Below, in pieces: positions 8,356 to 16,405 of a stretch of 64,000 nucleotides of DNA. Each line of letters opens with the position of its first letter. The first letter of the stretch is position 1. The DNA comes from Sphingobacteriaceae bacterium (lineage in GTDB: Bacteria > Bacteroidota > Bacteroidia > B-17B0 > Aurantibacillaceae). The notes under the pieces were generated by a model. It was given only the letters and a program-made list of their open reading frames with translations, ran no database searches and was not told the DNA's origin. A program made the position numbers and the translations under genes. The DNA is taken from NCBI GenBank assembly GCA_016705695.1, contig JADJLA010000002.1, forward strand, positions 62,001 through 126,000, written 5' to 3'.

Positions 8356-8387
8356 AAACCCTCGATAGTGAAAGCTTTCGAGGGTTT
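8356..8387 (+). terminator. Rho-independent terminator behind the tRNA-Met fragment
   Basis: A 10-bp perfect stem (AAACCCTCGA at 8356-8365, TCGAGGGTTT at 8378-8387) ends in a T run. It is probably the original terminator of the tRNA transcription unit, kept with the 3' fragment. Confidence 0.8.
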
Positions 8388-8698
8388 TTGATTTTTATGC
8401 TTCGCTCCAATTTTCATTCTGGATTAAACATAGATTAAACATTTGGTTACTGTTACTTAGATTTTCATATGCTTTGTTGCAATATCAATTCATAACACGC
8501 AACAACTTTCAAAAGAGAAATGTCATTTAAATGAACCATTTCAACTCACAAGAAAACTATTTGAAAACAACTTGAAAGTTTGAAAATTCCTTGTAAGCCT
8601 CGCCAGTCAAGGGTTTCTGTTTTTGGAAAATTTCGATTTTACCAATTCTGATTTGCAAATGTAAAATCAGCACTTTTCTGATTTACCTTTGTTTTACT
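8388..8698. other. Non-coding interval, possible recombinase arm sites
   Basis: I see no gene. GATTAAACAT occurs twice 11 bp apart (8422-8431 and 8433-8442), just downstream of the tRNA fragment where integrase arm sites could lie. CAACTTTCAA near 8503 has an imperfect inverted partner near 8572. A -7-like TACCTTTG lies seven bases before the next start codon (8699). No integrase gene is present in the window. Confidence 0.35.
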
Positions 8699-8986
8699 AT
8701 GGAAATAATAGTCTTTGAAAAAGACACATATTACAAAATGATGAGTGATCTAATGGCAATGTTTAAGAACGCTATTAAAGAGGCTAAGCTTGAGCACTTG
8801 AAACAAAAGGATGAAATTGATTGGATCAACACTGATGAAGCAAAGGAACTTTTGAATATTAAGAGTAAAACAAAGATGCAACAGCTTAGAAGCGCTGGGG
8901 AAATAGTATTTACGAAGTATGGCAAAAAAATCAAGTATTCAAAAAAGAGTATTCTGGAAATATTAAATAAACACGCGAAATTGTAA
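8699..8986 (+). CDS. Helix-turn-helix (excisionase/HTH_17-like) protein
   Basis: A 95-aa protein with an N-terminal amphipathic helix (residues ~8-40) and a C-terminal MerR-like/HTH_17 winged-helix domain: WINTDEAKELLNIKSKTKMQ, then KYGKKIKYSKKSILEILNKH. This layout is common in Bacteroidota mobile elements, where such proteins act as excisionases or small regulators. The start follows a TACCTTTG box by 7 bases, leaving almost no leader. It is followed 4 bp later by a zinc-ribbon protein gene. Its presence beside a truncated tRNA supports a mobile-element origin for the segment. The DNA target is unknown. Confidence 0.7.
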   Translation: MEIIVFEKDTYYKMMSDLMAMFKNAIKEAKLEHLKQKDEIDWINTDEAKELLNIKSKTKMQQLRSAGEIVFTKYGKKIKYSKKSILEILNKHAKL

Positions 8987-8990
8987 TGGA

Positions 8991-9383
8991 ATGAATTTCA
9001 ATCATACATATAAATGTCCATATTGTGCTAAGTACTTTAATCCTAAAAGGCTAAATCAGATTTATTGCGAAACTAAGCATGGATGGATGCATCGTAACCT
9101 TTTAAAAACAAGCACAAATAAAGACGATGTCAAATCGCAATTAGGACTATTGTCCACTCTAAAAAATCTTAATAAGTTTTCCTTTTCTAGCTGCAAATTC
9201 GTGGACAAAGAAATACTTGACAAACTTATAACAGAGAAGAGCTGTTTAAAGCCAATTAAAAGCCCCGAAACAGAACCAAGTGCAGAACGAAATGGCAAGT
9301 GGTTTGAAGTTTATGGATATGCGATCGAACTCTTTGACAATGGCCATTGTATACTTTATAAACCCACTTTCTTTAAAGTATAG
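8991..9383 (+). CDS. Small zinc-ribbon-like protein, function unknown
   Basis: A 130-aa protein that I do not recognise. The N-terminus has CPYCAKYFNPKRLNQIYC (residues ~9-26), a Cys-x2-Cys plus downstream Cys and His (ETKHGWMHR) arrangement that suggests one bound zinc. The C-terminal part (GKWFEVYGYAIELFDNGH) looks like a short beta-rich module. It starts 4 bp after the HTH protein stop, so the pair is probably co-transcribed and co-inherited on the same accessory segment. Confidence 0.55.
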   Translation: MNFNHTYKCPYCAKYFNPKRLNQIYCETKHGWMHRNLLKTSTNKDDVKSQLGLLSTLKNLNKFSFSSCKFVDKEILDKLITEKSCLKPIKSPETEPSAERNGKWFEVYGYAIELFDNGHCILYKPTFFKV

Positions 9384-9589
9384 GAGCTTAAGCAAAATGT
9401 TTGACATTTGTGTCACCTGGTTTATTTGATCGTTATGAAAACCAGAATTGACTTGATTCTTTAAAAGCGCGTAAGTTGGCCTAATTTTCGGGAAGTTTTC
9501 ACTCAGTAAAATGCTTTAGGTCCAATTTCATGATTAAATATTGAAAATCCTTATTTTTATATTTCCATTTTGTGTATTAAATTTATCTT

Positions 9590-10171
9590 ATGAATTCAGA
9601 AATGAAACTCAAAATAACACTTTCCGGTATTGAGCTACCTATTTGGCGGACTATAGTTGTAGATTCAAGTTCAACTTTTTATGAGCTTCATCACATTATT
9701 CAGATTGCATTTGGTTGGCAAAATTGGCACATGTTTGAATTTGAGATGGACGATTATATTATTACAATGCCCAATCCTGAAATTGACCTGATCACAGTGC
9801 CAGCTAATGAAATTAAGCTTGGCAAAATATTAAGCGAAGGATCAATTGTAAAGTATCAATACGATTTTGGGGATTGTTGGGATCACATAATTACAGTTGA
9901 AGAAGTTTCGGAGGTAAAAGTGCGTCGCTTGCCTTATTGCCTTGATGGTGGCAGATGTGCACCCCCTGAAGATTGTGGAGGAGTACCCGGATACGAACAT
10001 TTAGTGAACGTGATCACCAATAAGAAGCATCCTGAACATGATGAATTCATAAAGTTTATTTTAGATAATGATTTCAGCCTTGAGTACTTTAATATCAAAG
10101 AGGTTAATAGAGGTTTATCAGAACTAACAAATTATATTAAAGAGTATGAGGATGGACATAGCGATGAATGA
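9590..10171 (+). CDS. Plasmid pRiA4b ORF-3 family protein
   Basis: A 193-aa protein of the pRiA4b ORF-3 / IS1096-passenger family. Recognisable features are LSGIELPIWRTIVVDSSST near the N-terminus, FYELHHIIQIAFGW, the signature YDFGDCWDH near residue 90, and the Cys-rich segment GGRCAPPEDCGGVPGYE near residue 125. The family is widespread on plasmids and near transposons; its biochemical function is not established. A second in-frame ATG lies 12 bases downstream of the start used here. It stands alone in a 200-bp non-coding setting on the accessory segment. Confidence 0.85.
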   Translation: MNSEMKLKITLSGIELPIWRTIVVDSSSTFYELHHIIQIAFGWQNWHMFEFEMDDYIITMPNPEIDLITVPANEIKLGKILSEGSIVKYQYDFGDCWDHIITVEEVSEVKVRRLPYCLDGGRCAPPEDCGGVPGYEHLVNVITNKKHPEHDEFIKFILDNDFSLEYFNIKEVNRGLSELTNYIKEYEDGHSDE

Positions 10172-10327
10172 TCAAATAGGGGTTGAATTTTCTTGTCCAT
10201 AACATTACGGATAACTATTGTGTGTTAAAATAGTTGCCCGCAATTTTCCATTCACTTCCCAGAAAACTTATTTCAGCATACGTTGCTATCGACTTTCTGT
10301 CAAGTATGAAAAAATTGCCTATAACAA

Positions 10328-10543
10328 TCACTTCTGACAATGCTCCTCGCCAAACGCAGTTATTTCCTGAAATAACTGTGAACCAAAATGCTTTTGCATA
10401 GCTTCTTTATCTTCAAGGATACTATCGTAACATTCGCATAAGAATTGATGTCCTAGCTTTGAGTCCTCTAAGTACATCTTTGCTCCTATTCCATACACCG
10501 ATTGCAGTTTTGAAAGTTCCTGCAATATTTCCTCCTGTTTCAT
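10328..10543 (-). CDS. Small hypothetical protein with a leaderless-type promoter
   Basis: A 71-aa, mostly helical acidic protein (MKQEEILQELSKLQSVYGI... ending EEHCQK). I recognise no family. Support for it being real comes from a perfect TAACTTTG box (10548-10555) exactly four bases before the ATG, the same layout seen before porP-like, pyrE and other genes here, and from coding-like composition. No neighbour is close enough for an operon. Confidence 0.5.
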   Translation of the reverse strand: MKQEEILQELSKLQSVYGIGAKMYLEDSKLGHQFLCECYDSILEDKEAMQKHFGSQLFQEITAFGEEHCQK

Positions 10544-10547
10544 ATCT

Positions 10548-10555
10548 CAAAGTTA
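10548..10555 (-). promoter_or_regulatory. -7 box TAACTTTG four bases before a start codon
   Basis: An exact match to TAnnTTTG on the minus strand, with spacer AGAT before ATG 10543. No clear -33 element is seen. Confidence 0.45.
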
Positions 10556-10674
10556 TAGATTAAAAACCTAAATAAATGTTACAACACAAGTATGAATGAA
10601 GAAAAATAAAAGAATTAACATTAATTTTATCCTTGTCAGTCCTCTAAAATTTTAGAAAAGTGCTTTTCCCTGTT

Positions 10675-11178
10675 TTATTTCTGAATTACAATTTTTTCCT
10701 TATTCTTCATAACCGTTAAATTCTCGTTTGTGAAGTTCTTAAAACACATATCACCAATAATTTCATCTTGCTTAATAAGCCTTGAAGTACCGTTAATACT
10801 TACAATTGCTGTTGCAAAACCACTTGAATTATTTTTTACAAGTCCTAAATATTTTATGTCCAACACTTCCTTTACGGGATCTTCTTTATGTTTGTTTTTT
10901 GGTTCTGCTTTCTTTAAGTTCTGTTTTGGTTTTACCTCTCCAATCAAATTATTTGATCTAACAACAACCTCTTTTTTCAAAAAAGGATCTTGATAGTTCA
11001 TGTTTAGTTTATATACTACTGTATCACCAATGTCATCTAACTTTACAGGAGCCTCAACTCTAGTTATAACAGTTTCGTCTGATTCATTATAAGCCTTATA
11101 AAAACGGTATACGAAGAAACCCCAAATAAAGATGTTAAGTGGTATAAGTATGTATATTCCTTTTTTTCCTTTTAGCAT
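10675..11178 (-). CDS. Membrane-anchored protein, possibly PilP/GspC-like
   Basis: A 167-aa protein with one N-terminal transmembrane helix (residues ~8-28, IYILIPLNIFIWGFFVYRF), a charged linker rich in Lys and Pro (~85-105) and a C-terminal beta-rich domain (DIKYLGLVKN...AIVSINGTSRLIKQDEIIG). This topology and the KYLGLV / GTS..I..GE-type pattern recall the periplasmic HR domain of GspC or PilP, but the match is by eye and weak. It follows an FN3-like lipoprotein gene by 1 bp, so the two are co-transcribed. No secretin or ATPase gene is nearby. Confidence 0.5.
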   Translation of the reverse strand: MLKGKKGIYILIPLNIFIWGFFVYRFYKAYNESDETVITRVEAPVKLDDIGDTVVYKLNMNYQDPFLKKEVVVRSNNLIGEVKPKQNLKKAEPKNKHKEDPVKEVLDIKYLGLVKNNSSGFATAIVSINGTSRLIKQDEIIGDMCFKNFTNENLTVMKNKEKIVIQK

Positions 11179-11179
11179 C

Positions 11180-12130
11180 CTATGGATTTAATTTGAATTT
11201 TAACTGATTGCTAAATACCGATCTATTACCTACTGAATCCACCGAACGCAATTTCCACCAATAAAAACTTCCGGTAGCAGGTGGTGAACTACTCAACATA
11301 TTGATGGTTATACTCTGAGTGTATGCTTTTGTATAACTTATAATATTGGTAAATGCCGAATCTGTTGCAACATAAATACTGTCATATTTAGCGTCGGGCG
11401 CTCCAATTCGGTTCCAAAAAAGACTATTTGTTGGAGTTACAATAGAGCCATGAGAGGGCAATGTAAGGATTGGTGCTGATGGCGACGTTTGATCAATTGT
11501 AAAACTCAAAGCGGCATTGTACTGCGAAATACTAAAATCATTCAAAGCCCTAACTTTCCACGAATAAGAACCTTGCGATGGGAAAGTATAAGTGTAGGTT
11601 GTAAGTGCAGTAGTTGTATCTTTAATTGTACCATTTGTTGAATTCAAAAGTATTATCTGGTATGAATCCGCTGCATTGAGAGAATTCCAAGAAAAACTTA
11701 CTCGCTTATTTCCCGTGAGCCAATTTGCCGGCGGGTCGATGGTGCTTACCGATAAACTGCTCAAATTACTGGTAGTGTCAACTTTTAAATTGAAAGTTTG
11801 ATAAGCGGTGCTGCCACCTGCATTTGTAGCCCTTATGCGCCATTGATAAGTTCCGGGTTGTAAAGTGAGACTATACTTTGTGCCAACAATATTTGTATCA
11901 CTGATAATTTCGGTAATACTTGCAAAGGATGGTTTTACAATTTGGATATTATATTTCTCAGCGCCATCCAATGCCTCCCACCAAAATGTGATCTTGTTAT
12001 TGGTGGTAACAAGGTTATTAACGGGGGCATTCACCGTTATGGTTTTATCCTCAATGTCCTCAACAATAAAATCTTTTTTACATAAGGTAAAAAGTAAAAT
12101 TATTACACAAAGTGCTGCTGCTTTTTTCAT
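11180..12130 (-). CDS. Lipoprotein with three fibronectin III-like repeats
   Basis: A 316-aa predicted lipoprotein: signal peptide MKKAAALCVIILLFTLC with lipidated Cys17 followed by KK. Three repeats each carry a WW/W...AxxYxIxI...TxYxxxLxxGxYxWRIRA pattern near residues ~30-115, ~130-210 and ~220-310, typical of FN3-like domains in Bacteroidota surface proteins (for example TYQWRIRATN, SYSWKVRALN, FYWWKLRSVD). It lies directly upstream of the membrane-anchored PilP/GspC-like gene. Its role is probably structural or adhesive at the envelope; this is inference. Confidence 0.7.
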   Translation of the reverse strand: MKKAAALCVIILLFTLCKKDFIVEDIEDKTITVNAPVNNLVTTNNKITFWWEALDGAEKYNIQIVKPSFASITEIISDTNIVGTKYSLTLQPGTYQWRIRATNAGGSTAYQTFNLKVDTTSNLSSLSVSTIDPPANWLTGNKRVSFSWNSLNAADSYQIILLNSTNGTIKDTTTALTTYTYTFPSQGSYSWKVRALNDFSISQYNAALSFTIDQTSPSAPILTLPSHGSIVTPTNSLFWNRIGAPDAKYDSIYVATDSAFTNIISYTKAYTQSITINMLSSSPPATGSFYWWKLRSVDSVGNRSVFSNQLKFKLNP

Positions 12131-12313
12131 GATGTTTGTTGTTCAAATGATTGGGTAATGATGGTTAAATATAAATTCTTCTTCTTGGCCTGTTGATCTT
12201 TTATGGTATAAAACTTTGCCGACATTATCCTTGCCACATACCTGTGCTTTGTTTCCAAGCTATAAGTTTAGGAGTAAAATGAAACGTATCTGTAAACTCC
12301 TTATTTTTTAGCA

Positions 12314-12334
12314 CGTCTGGACGGGACTCGAACC
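12314..12334 (-). pseudogene. tRNA 3'-end fragment (T loop to acceptor; tRNA-Asp-like)
   Basis: On the minus strand a 21-nt stretch from GGTTCGAGTCCC through CCAGACG looks like the T loop and 3' acceptor strand of a tRNA, most like tRNA-Asp genes. The 5' half, including the left T-stem strand, is missing. It lies 41 bp inside the right inverted-repeat arm, mirroring the tRNA-Met fragment beside the left arm. Confidence 0.55.
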
Positions 12335-12375
12335 TTCATTTCTAATCATCATTTAAACACTAATATACAACTTTT

Positions 12376-12417
12376 TCCGCTTTTTCTGAATGTAAACCTA
12401 CGATACATCGTAGGTTT
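12376..12417 (-). repeat. Right arm of the 42-bp inverted repeat, with palindrome
   Basis: This matches the left arm (8235-8276) in inverted orientation at 38 of 42 positions. The outer part (12394-12417) is itself a perfect 11-bp palindrome, AAACCTACGAT-AC-ATCGTAGGTTT; the left arm keeps a degenerate form. Together the arms bracket 4.2 kb of accessory DNA. The rest of the gene-free interval 12131-12511 holds an AGGAGT/ACTCCT hairpin near 12270-12300 and little else. Confidence 0.75.
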
Positions 12418-12511
12418 CTTCGGAGTAAAACAAAAAAGCAGCCTCCCCCAATTTTTAATTTTTAACATTAACAGTTCCTATACCAACAAATTTGTTCTTT
12501 TGTAAAACCAA

Positions 12512-13339
12512 ATGTCACTATTTACAGCCTCATTAAACTCAGGAAGCAACGGAAATTGCTATTACGTTGGTAATTCGAATGAAGCCGTATTGATCGATGC
12601 CGGCATTTCTTGTCGCGAAACTGAGAATCGCATGGCTCGCCTGGGCTTGAACATCAATTCAGTGAAAGCAATTTTTATTTCCCACGAACATAATGATCAT
12701 ATCAAGGGTGTAAAAGTGCTATCGAAAAAATATAAGATCCCCGTTTATATTACCGAATCAACCATGCATTCGGGTCGTTTGATTTTTAATAAAGAATTGG
12801 TTAACGATTTTAAACCACATGAAACTATCAGCATTGGGAATTTACAAGTGATCCCCTTTCCAAAATTACACGACGCTGCCGATCCGTATAGTTTTGTAGT
12901 AAAACATGAAGAGGTTTGTGTTGGAGTTATGACCGATATTGGCAGTAACTGCAAACATGTGATCAATTATTTTAAACAATGCCATGCCGTTTATTTGGAA
13001 GCAAATTATGATGCAATGATGTTGGAAACCGGACATTATCCCATTTATTTAAAAAGAAGGATCAGCGGCGATAAAGGCCATCTATCCAACGAACAGGCCG
13101 TTGAATTATTTACCAAACACCGCGCTCCTTTTTTGAGTCATGTTTTTTTATCCCATTTATCTAAAGAAAATAACGATGCTCAAATTGCCACGGCGGCCTT
13201 TGAAGAACATCGCGGAAATATCGAAGTAATTGTTGCATCCCGTTATAAGGAAACACGTGTTTTTCACATTACAGGTAATGGCCTAATAAATCCCGCAGAA
13301 GAACCGAATTTACCGGGTGTGCAAACGGCCTTGTTTTAG
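12512..13339 (+). CDS. MBL-fold metallo-hydrolase (YycJ/WalJ-like)
   Basis: A 275-aa metallo-beta-lactamase-fold protein. The metal-binding motif HEHNDH is near residue 60 with preceding VLIDAG near 28; a further His lies in PKLHDAADPYS (~residue 113), and EANYDAMMLETGHYP and VFLSHLSKENN complete the active-site set. The opening MSLFTASLNSGSNGNCYYVG is typical of the YycJ-like group of cytoplasmic MBL proteins, proposed nucleases or hydrolases. It lies just outside the right inverted repeat and marks the return to core genome. Confidence 0.8.
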   Translation: MSLFTASLNSGSNGNCYYVGNSNEAVLIDAGISCRETENRMARLGLNINSVKAIFISHEHNDHIKGVKVLSKKYKIPVYITESTMHSGRLIFNKELVNDFKPHETISIGNLQVIPFPKLHDAADPYSFVVKHEEVCVGVMTDIGSNCKHVINYFKQCHAVYLEANYDAMMLETGHYPIYLKRRISGDKGHLSNEQAVELFTKHRAPFLSHVFLSHLSKENNDAQIATAAFEEHRGNIEVIVASRYKETRVFHITGNGLINPAEEPNLPGVQTALF

Positions 13340-13371
13340 CACAGAATCCCCGCCAATACTCACTCCCAGCC

Positions 13372-13409
13372 CCTCTTTCATTTCAAAAATGAATTCACTA
13401 TATTTGTTA
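13372..13409 (+). promoter_or_regulatory. Promoter of the PorP/SprF gene, shared with an LVIVD-protein gene
   Basis: TATATTTG (13399-13406) lies 19 bp after TTTC (13376-13379) and exactly 4 bases before the ATG at 13411. The whole 38-nt block matches 59393-59430 at 33 of 38 positions without gaps. Confidence 0.65.
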
Positions 13410-13410
13410 T

Positions 13411-14427
13411 ATGCGCTTCTTCAAAAAAAGCCTTATAACACTTATTCTTATTACCGGCGTTAATTCAATCGCCCAGGATATTCATTTTTCGCAATTCAAC
13501 GGATCGCTGCTTAATTTAAACCCTGCCTTTACCGGTTTTTTTAATGGCGACTATCGCGTGGGTGCTATTTACCGTACTCAATGGCGCGCGGTGCCTGTGC
13601 CTTACAACACAGTTAGCTTTAGCGGCGAATCGCGAATTAGGCCTATGATGGAAAAAAGAGATATGGTTGGCATTGGTGTTGTATTTAATAACGATAGAGC
13701 CGGCGATACACGTTATCATACCACGCAATTATATTTAAATGGAAGTTATATCCACTCCATGAAAGAAGATAGTAGCCTTTTAGTTTCGGGCGGATTAAAT
13801 ATTGGTTATGGCTCAGTTGGTTTTGATTACAACAAAATGACATTTGACAATCAATACGACGGTTTAAATTATAATCAGAGCACTCCAACAGGCGAGCAAT
13901 TTCAATGGACCAACGATAATTTTTTTGATCTTAATTTTGGAGTGGCGGGACAATATATTTTAAATCGCAAGCAACGTTTTATTTTAGGAACAAGCATTCA
14001 TCATCTTACCGCGCCAAAGATCTCGTACCAAGGAAACGATGTAAGTAAGCTAGATAGAAAATCAAGTACGTATGTGCAGTTTGTAACACCAATGACCCAA
14101 AAAATTGACCTTGTTGCCGAATTACTTTATAATCGCCAGGGAAAATACAATGAAATAGTGCCACACGCATCATTAAAATATTATTTAAATAAGGATGCTA
14201 ACCAAGCCATTATGGGAGGAATAAGCGCTAGAGCAGTTGACGCTTTTATTTTACGCGCCGGTTACACTTACAAAAATTTACAAGCCGGTGTTGCCTACGA
14301 TATTAACTACAGTAAATTCACCGCAGCTACAAATGCGCGTGGAGCCTTTGAAGTTTACATCATTCACATCTTCTTTAAAAAATATCAAACCATTTTAAAA
14401 AAGAAACCTTGTCCTATATTTATGTGA
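13411..14427 (+). CDS. PorP/SprF family type IX secretion membrane protein
   Basis: A 338-aa outer-membrane barrel of the PorP/SprF family. After the signal peptide (MRFFKKSLITLILITGVNSIAQ) comes the family opening DIHFSQFNGSLLNLNPAFTG. Further landmarks are the repeated strand pairs, the region GGISARAVDAFILRAGYTYK and the conserved C-terminal PCPIF. PorP/SprF proteins take part in T9SS assembly or substrate anchoring. It is followed after 1 bp by a PD40/OmpA gene, the usual PorP-PorE-like pairing. Its -7 box sits four bases before the ATG, predicting a leaderless mRNA. Which paralogue of the family this is cannot be decided from one locus. Confidence 0.9.
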   Translation: MRFFKKSLITLILITGVNSIAQDIHFSQFNGSLLNLNPAFTGFFNGDYRVGAIYRTQWRAVPVPYNTVSFSGESRIRPMMEKRDMVGIGVVFNNDRAGDTRYHTTQLYLNGSYIHSMKEDSSLLVSGGLNIGYGSVGFDYNKMTFDNQYDGLNYNQSTPTGEQFQWTNDNFFDLNFGVAGQYILNRKQRFILGTSIHHLTAPKISYQGNDVSKLDRKSSTYVQFVTPMTQKIDLVAELLYNRQGKYNEIVPHASLKYYLNKDANQAIMGGISARAVDAFILRAGYTYKNLQAGVAYDINYSKFTAATNARGAFEVYIIHIFFKKYQTILKKKPCPIFM

Positions 14428-14428
14428 T

Positions 14429-16387
14429 ATGATAAAACCATTTCGCATTACATACGCACTTTTAATTTTTTTATTGATCTCAAGCTTTGTTGTTTCGCAA
14501 AGTAATAAAACCATTAAAATTCAAGCCGAAGCAGCGGTAAACGATAAAGATTGGTACAGCGCTGCCGTATTATATGGCAAATTGGTTGCACGCGATAGCT
14601 CCGTTGTAAGTGTAAATTATGGTTATGCCGATGCCAGCCGTTTGAATTTTGACCTAGACATTGCTTTTTACTGGTACACCAAAGTAATTGCAGCCGATAA
14701 CGGTAAAAAATTTCCGTTAGCCTTTTATTGGAAAGCACAAATACTTCAATACAAGGGAAATTATAAAGAAGCAAAAAAGTGGTATGCTAAATTCTCTAAA
14801 TCGCGCAAAGCAAAAGCTGCCAAATATTCGTATTACGTAACTAAAGCCGGCATTCAAGCCGAAGCTTGCGATCTTGCTCAGGTTTTAATGAGCAACCCTG
14901 TTTCGTATAAAATTGTTCATTTAGATACCGCCATTAATAGTAAAGTAAGTGAGTATGCCGCTTTTGAAAAAGATAGCATGTTATATTTTTCGTCGCTTCG
15001 CGTAATCCCAAAAAAATATGCCGATGAAGAGGAAAAACCTTTACTCAATAAAATTTACAGTAGTGATACTAAAATGGCAAAATGGCAAAGGGTAAAAATA
15101 TTAGATACGAATATCAACGCCACCTATATTCATAACGCTAATATTTGTTTTAATGATGATTATACGCAAATGATCATTTCGCGCTGTAGAAATAAAAACG
15201 CAACCGAATACACCTGCGACCTATACGAAAGTAAATTTGTGAGTAAAAAGTGGCAACCTATGAGTAAACTCGGCGAGCCCATCAATTTAAAAGGCACAAG
15301 CAGCTCTATGCCAAGCTATGCCAACATAAACGATAGCACATTTTTATTTTTTACCAGCACACGCGGCGGCGGAAGTGGTGGTTATGATATTTGGTATGCG
15401 TATAAAAAACCGGATGGAAGTTTTGATAAACCTCGCAACGCTGGGCCAAAAGTAAATTCGCCCGATGATGATATTACACCTTGGTATGTGAACGATCAAA
15501 AATTATTGTATTTCAGCAGCACTTATCACAAGGGCTTAGGTGGTTTTGATATTTTTAGAAGCACTTATGATAAAGGAACATTTGGTGAGCCCAGCAACGC
15601 CGGTTATCCTATCAACAGCAGCTATAATGATATTTACCATTCGGTGAACAAAGAAGGAACGTTTGCTTACCTATCGAGTAATCGTGTTGGTTCTTTTTTT
15701 GAGCATAAATTAAATTGCTGTAACGATATTTACCGTTATCAATTAGAACCAAAAGCCAAACCACAAGTGGTTGATACCGTAAAATTAATTCAAGGGCAAT
15801 TAAAAGTTTTGGTTCCGCTTACCTTGTATTTTCATAACGATGAACCTGATGCTAAAACAAAGGCCATTACCACCAAAAAGAATTACAAAAAAGCCTACGA
15901 AGATTATATTGTGCTAAAACCTGATTACTTAAAAGAATACGGCTCGAATCTTGAAAAAGAAGAAAAACTGAGCGCACAGGAACGCATTGAAGATTTTTTT
16001 GCAGACAGTGTTGACGTAGGCATGCATGAACTTGAAAAATTTGCTTTGCTATTAGAACAAGTTCTAGCAAAGAATGAAAAAGTAAAAATCACCATGAAAG
16101 GTTATTGCAGTCCGCTTGCAAGCACCGATTATAACGTGAACTTAGCCAAACGACGCATCAGCAGCTTGCGCAATTATTTTAATGAATACAAGGGCGGAAT
16201 GTTTGTAAAGTATGTGGATAATCCCGATTCAACTCAAGGTAGAATTACTTACGAAGATGTAGAGATAGGTGAACTACCAATTAGCAGAGTAAGCGACGAC
16301 TTAAAAGACAAAAAGAATTCAGTTTATAGTCCGTTTGCTGCGCGTGAGCGGAAGATACAGATCATTGCGGTGAGTTTTGGAGAGTAA
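14429..16387 (+). CDS. PorE-like TPR/PD40/OmpA-family protein
   Basis: A 652-aa protein with an N-terminal signal peptide (ending SFVVSQ). TPR-like helices span ~25-140, a PD40/WD40 beta-propeller ~160-440 (repeats such as LFFTSTRGGGSGGYDIWYA and LLYFSSTYHKGLGGFDIF), and a C-terminal OmpA-like peptidoglycan-binding region ~550-650 (ITMKGYCSPLAS...NLAKRRISSLRNYF). This is the architecture of PorE, which couples the T9SS to peptidoglycan. It starts 1 bp after a PorP/SprF gene and is surely co-transcribed. The OmpA domain departs from the usual GHTD motif, having GYCSP instead. Family is clear; orthology to PorE itself is inferred. Confidence 0.82.
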   Translation: MIKPFRITYALLIFLLISSFVVSQSNKTIKIQAEAAVNDKDWYSAAVLYGKLVARDSSVVSVNYGYADASRLNFDLDIAFYWYTKVIAADNGKKFPLAFYWKAQILQYKGNYKEAKKWYAKFSKSRKAKAAKYSYYVTKAGIQAEACDLAQVLMSNPVSYKIVHLDTAINSKVSEYAAFEKDSMLYFSSLRVIPKKYADEEEKPLLNKIYSSDTKMAKWQRVKILDTNINATYIHNANICFNDDYTQMIISRCRNKNATEYTCDLYESKFVSKKWQPMSKLGEPINLKGTSSSMPSYANINDSTFLFFTSTRGGGSGGYDIWYAYKKPDGSFDKPRNAGPKVNSPDDDITPWYVNDQKLLYFSSTYHKGLGGFDIFRSTYDKGTFGEPSNAGYPINSSYNDIYHSVNKEGTFAYLSSNRVGSFFEHKLNCCNDIYRYQLEPKAKPQVVDTVKLIQGQLKVLVPLTLYFHNDEPDAKTKAITTKKNYKKAYEDYIVLKPDYLKEYGSNLEKEEKLSAQERIEDFFADSVDVGMHELEKFALLLEQVLAKNEKVKITMKGYCSPLASTDYNVNLAKRRISSLRNYFNEYKGGMFVKYVDNPDSTQGRITYEDVEIGELPISRVSDDLKDKKNSVYSPFAARERKIQIIAVSFGE

Positions 16388-16405
16388 TTTTAAGTATAAG
16401 AAATA

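Noticed and set aside
10172..10327. Integron-type attC site near the AACTAT/ATAGTT hairpin
   Set aside because: No consensus core sites or paired R/L boxes are present and no integron integrase is in the window.
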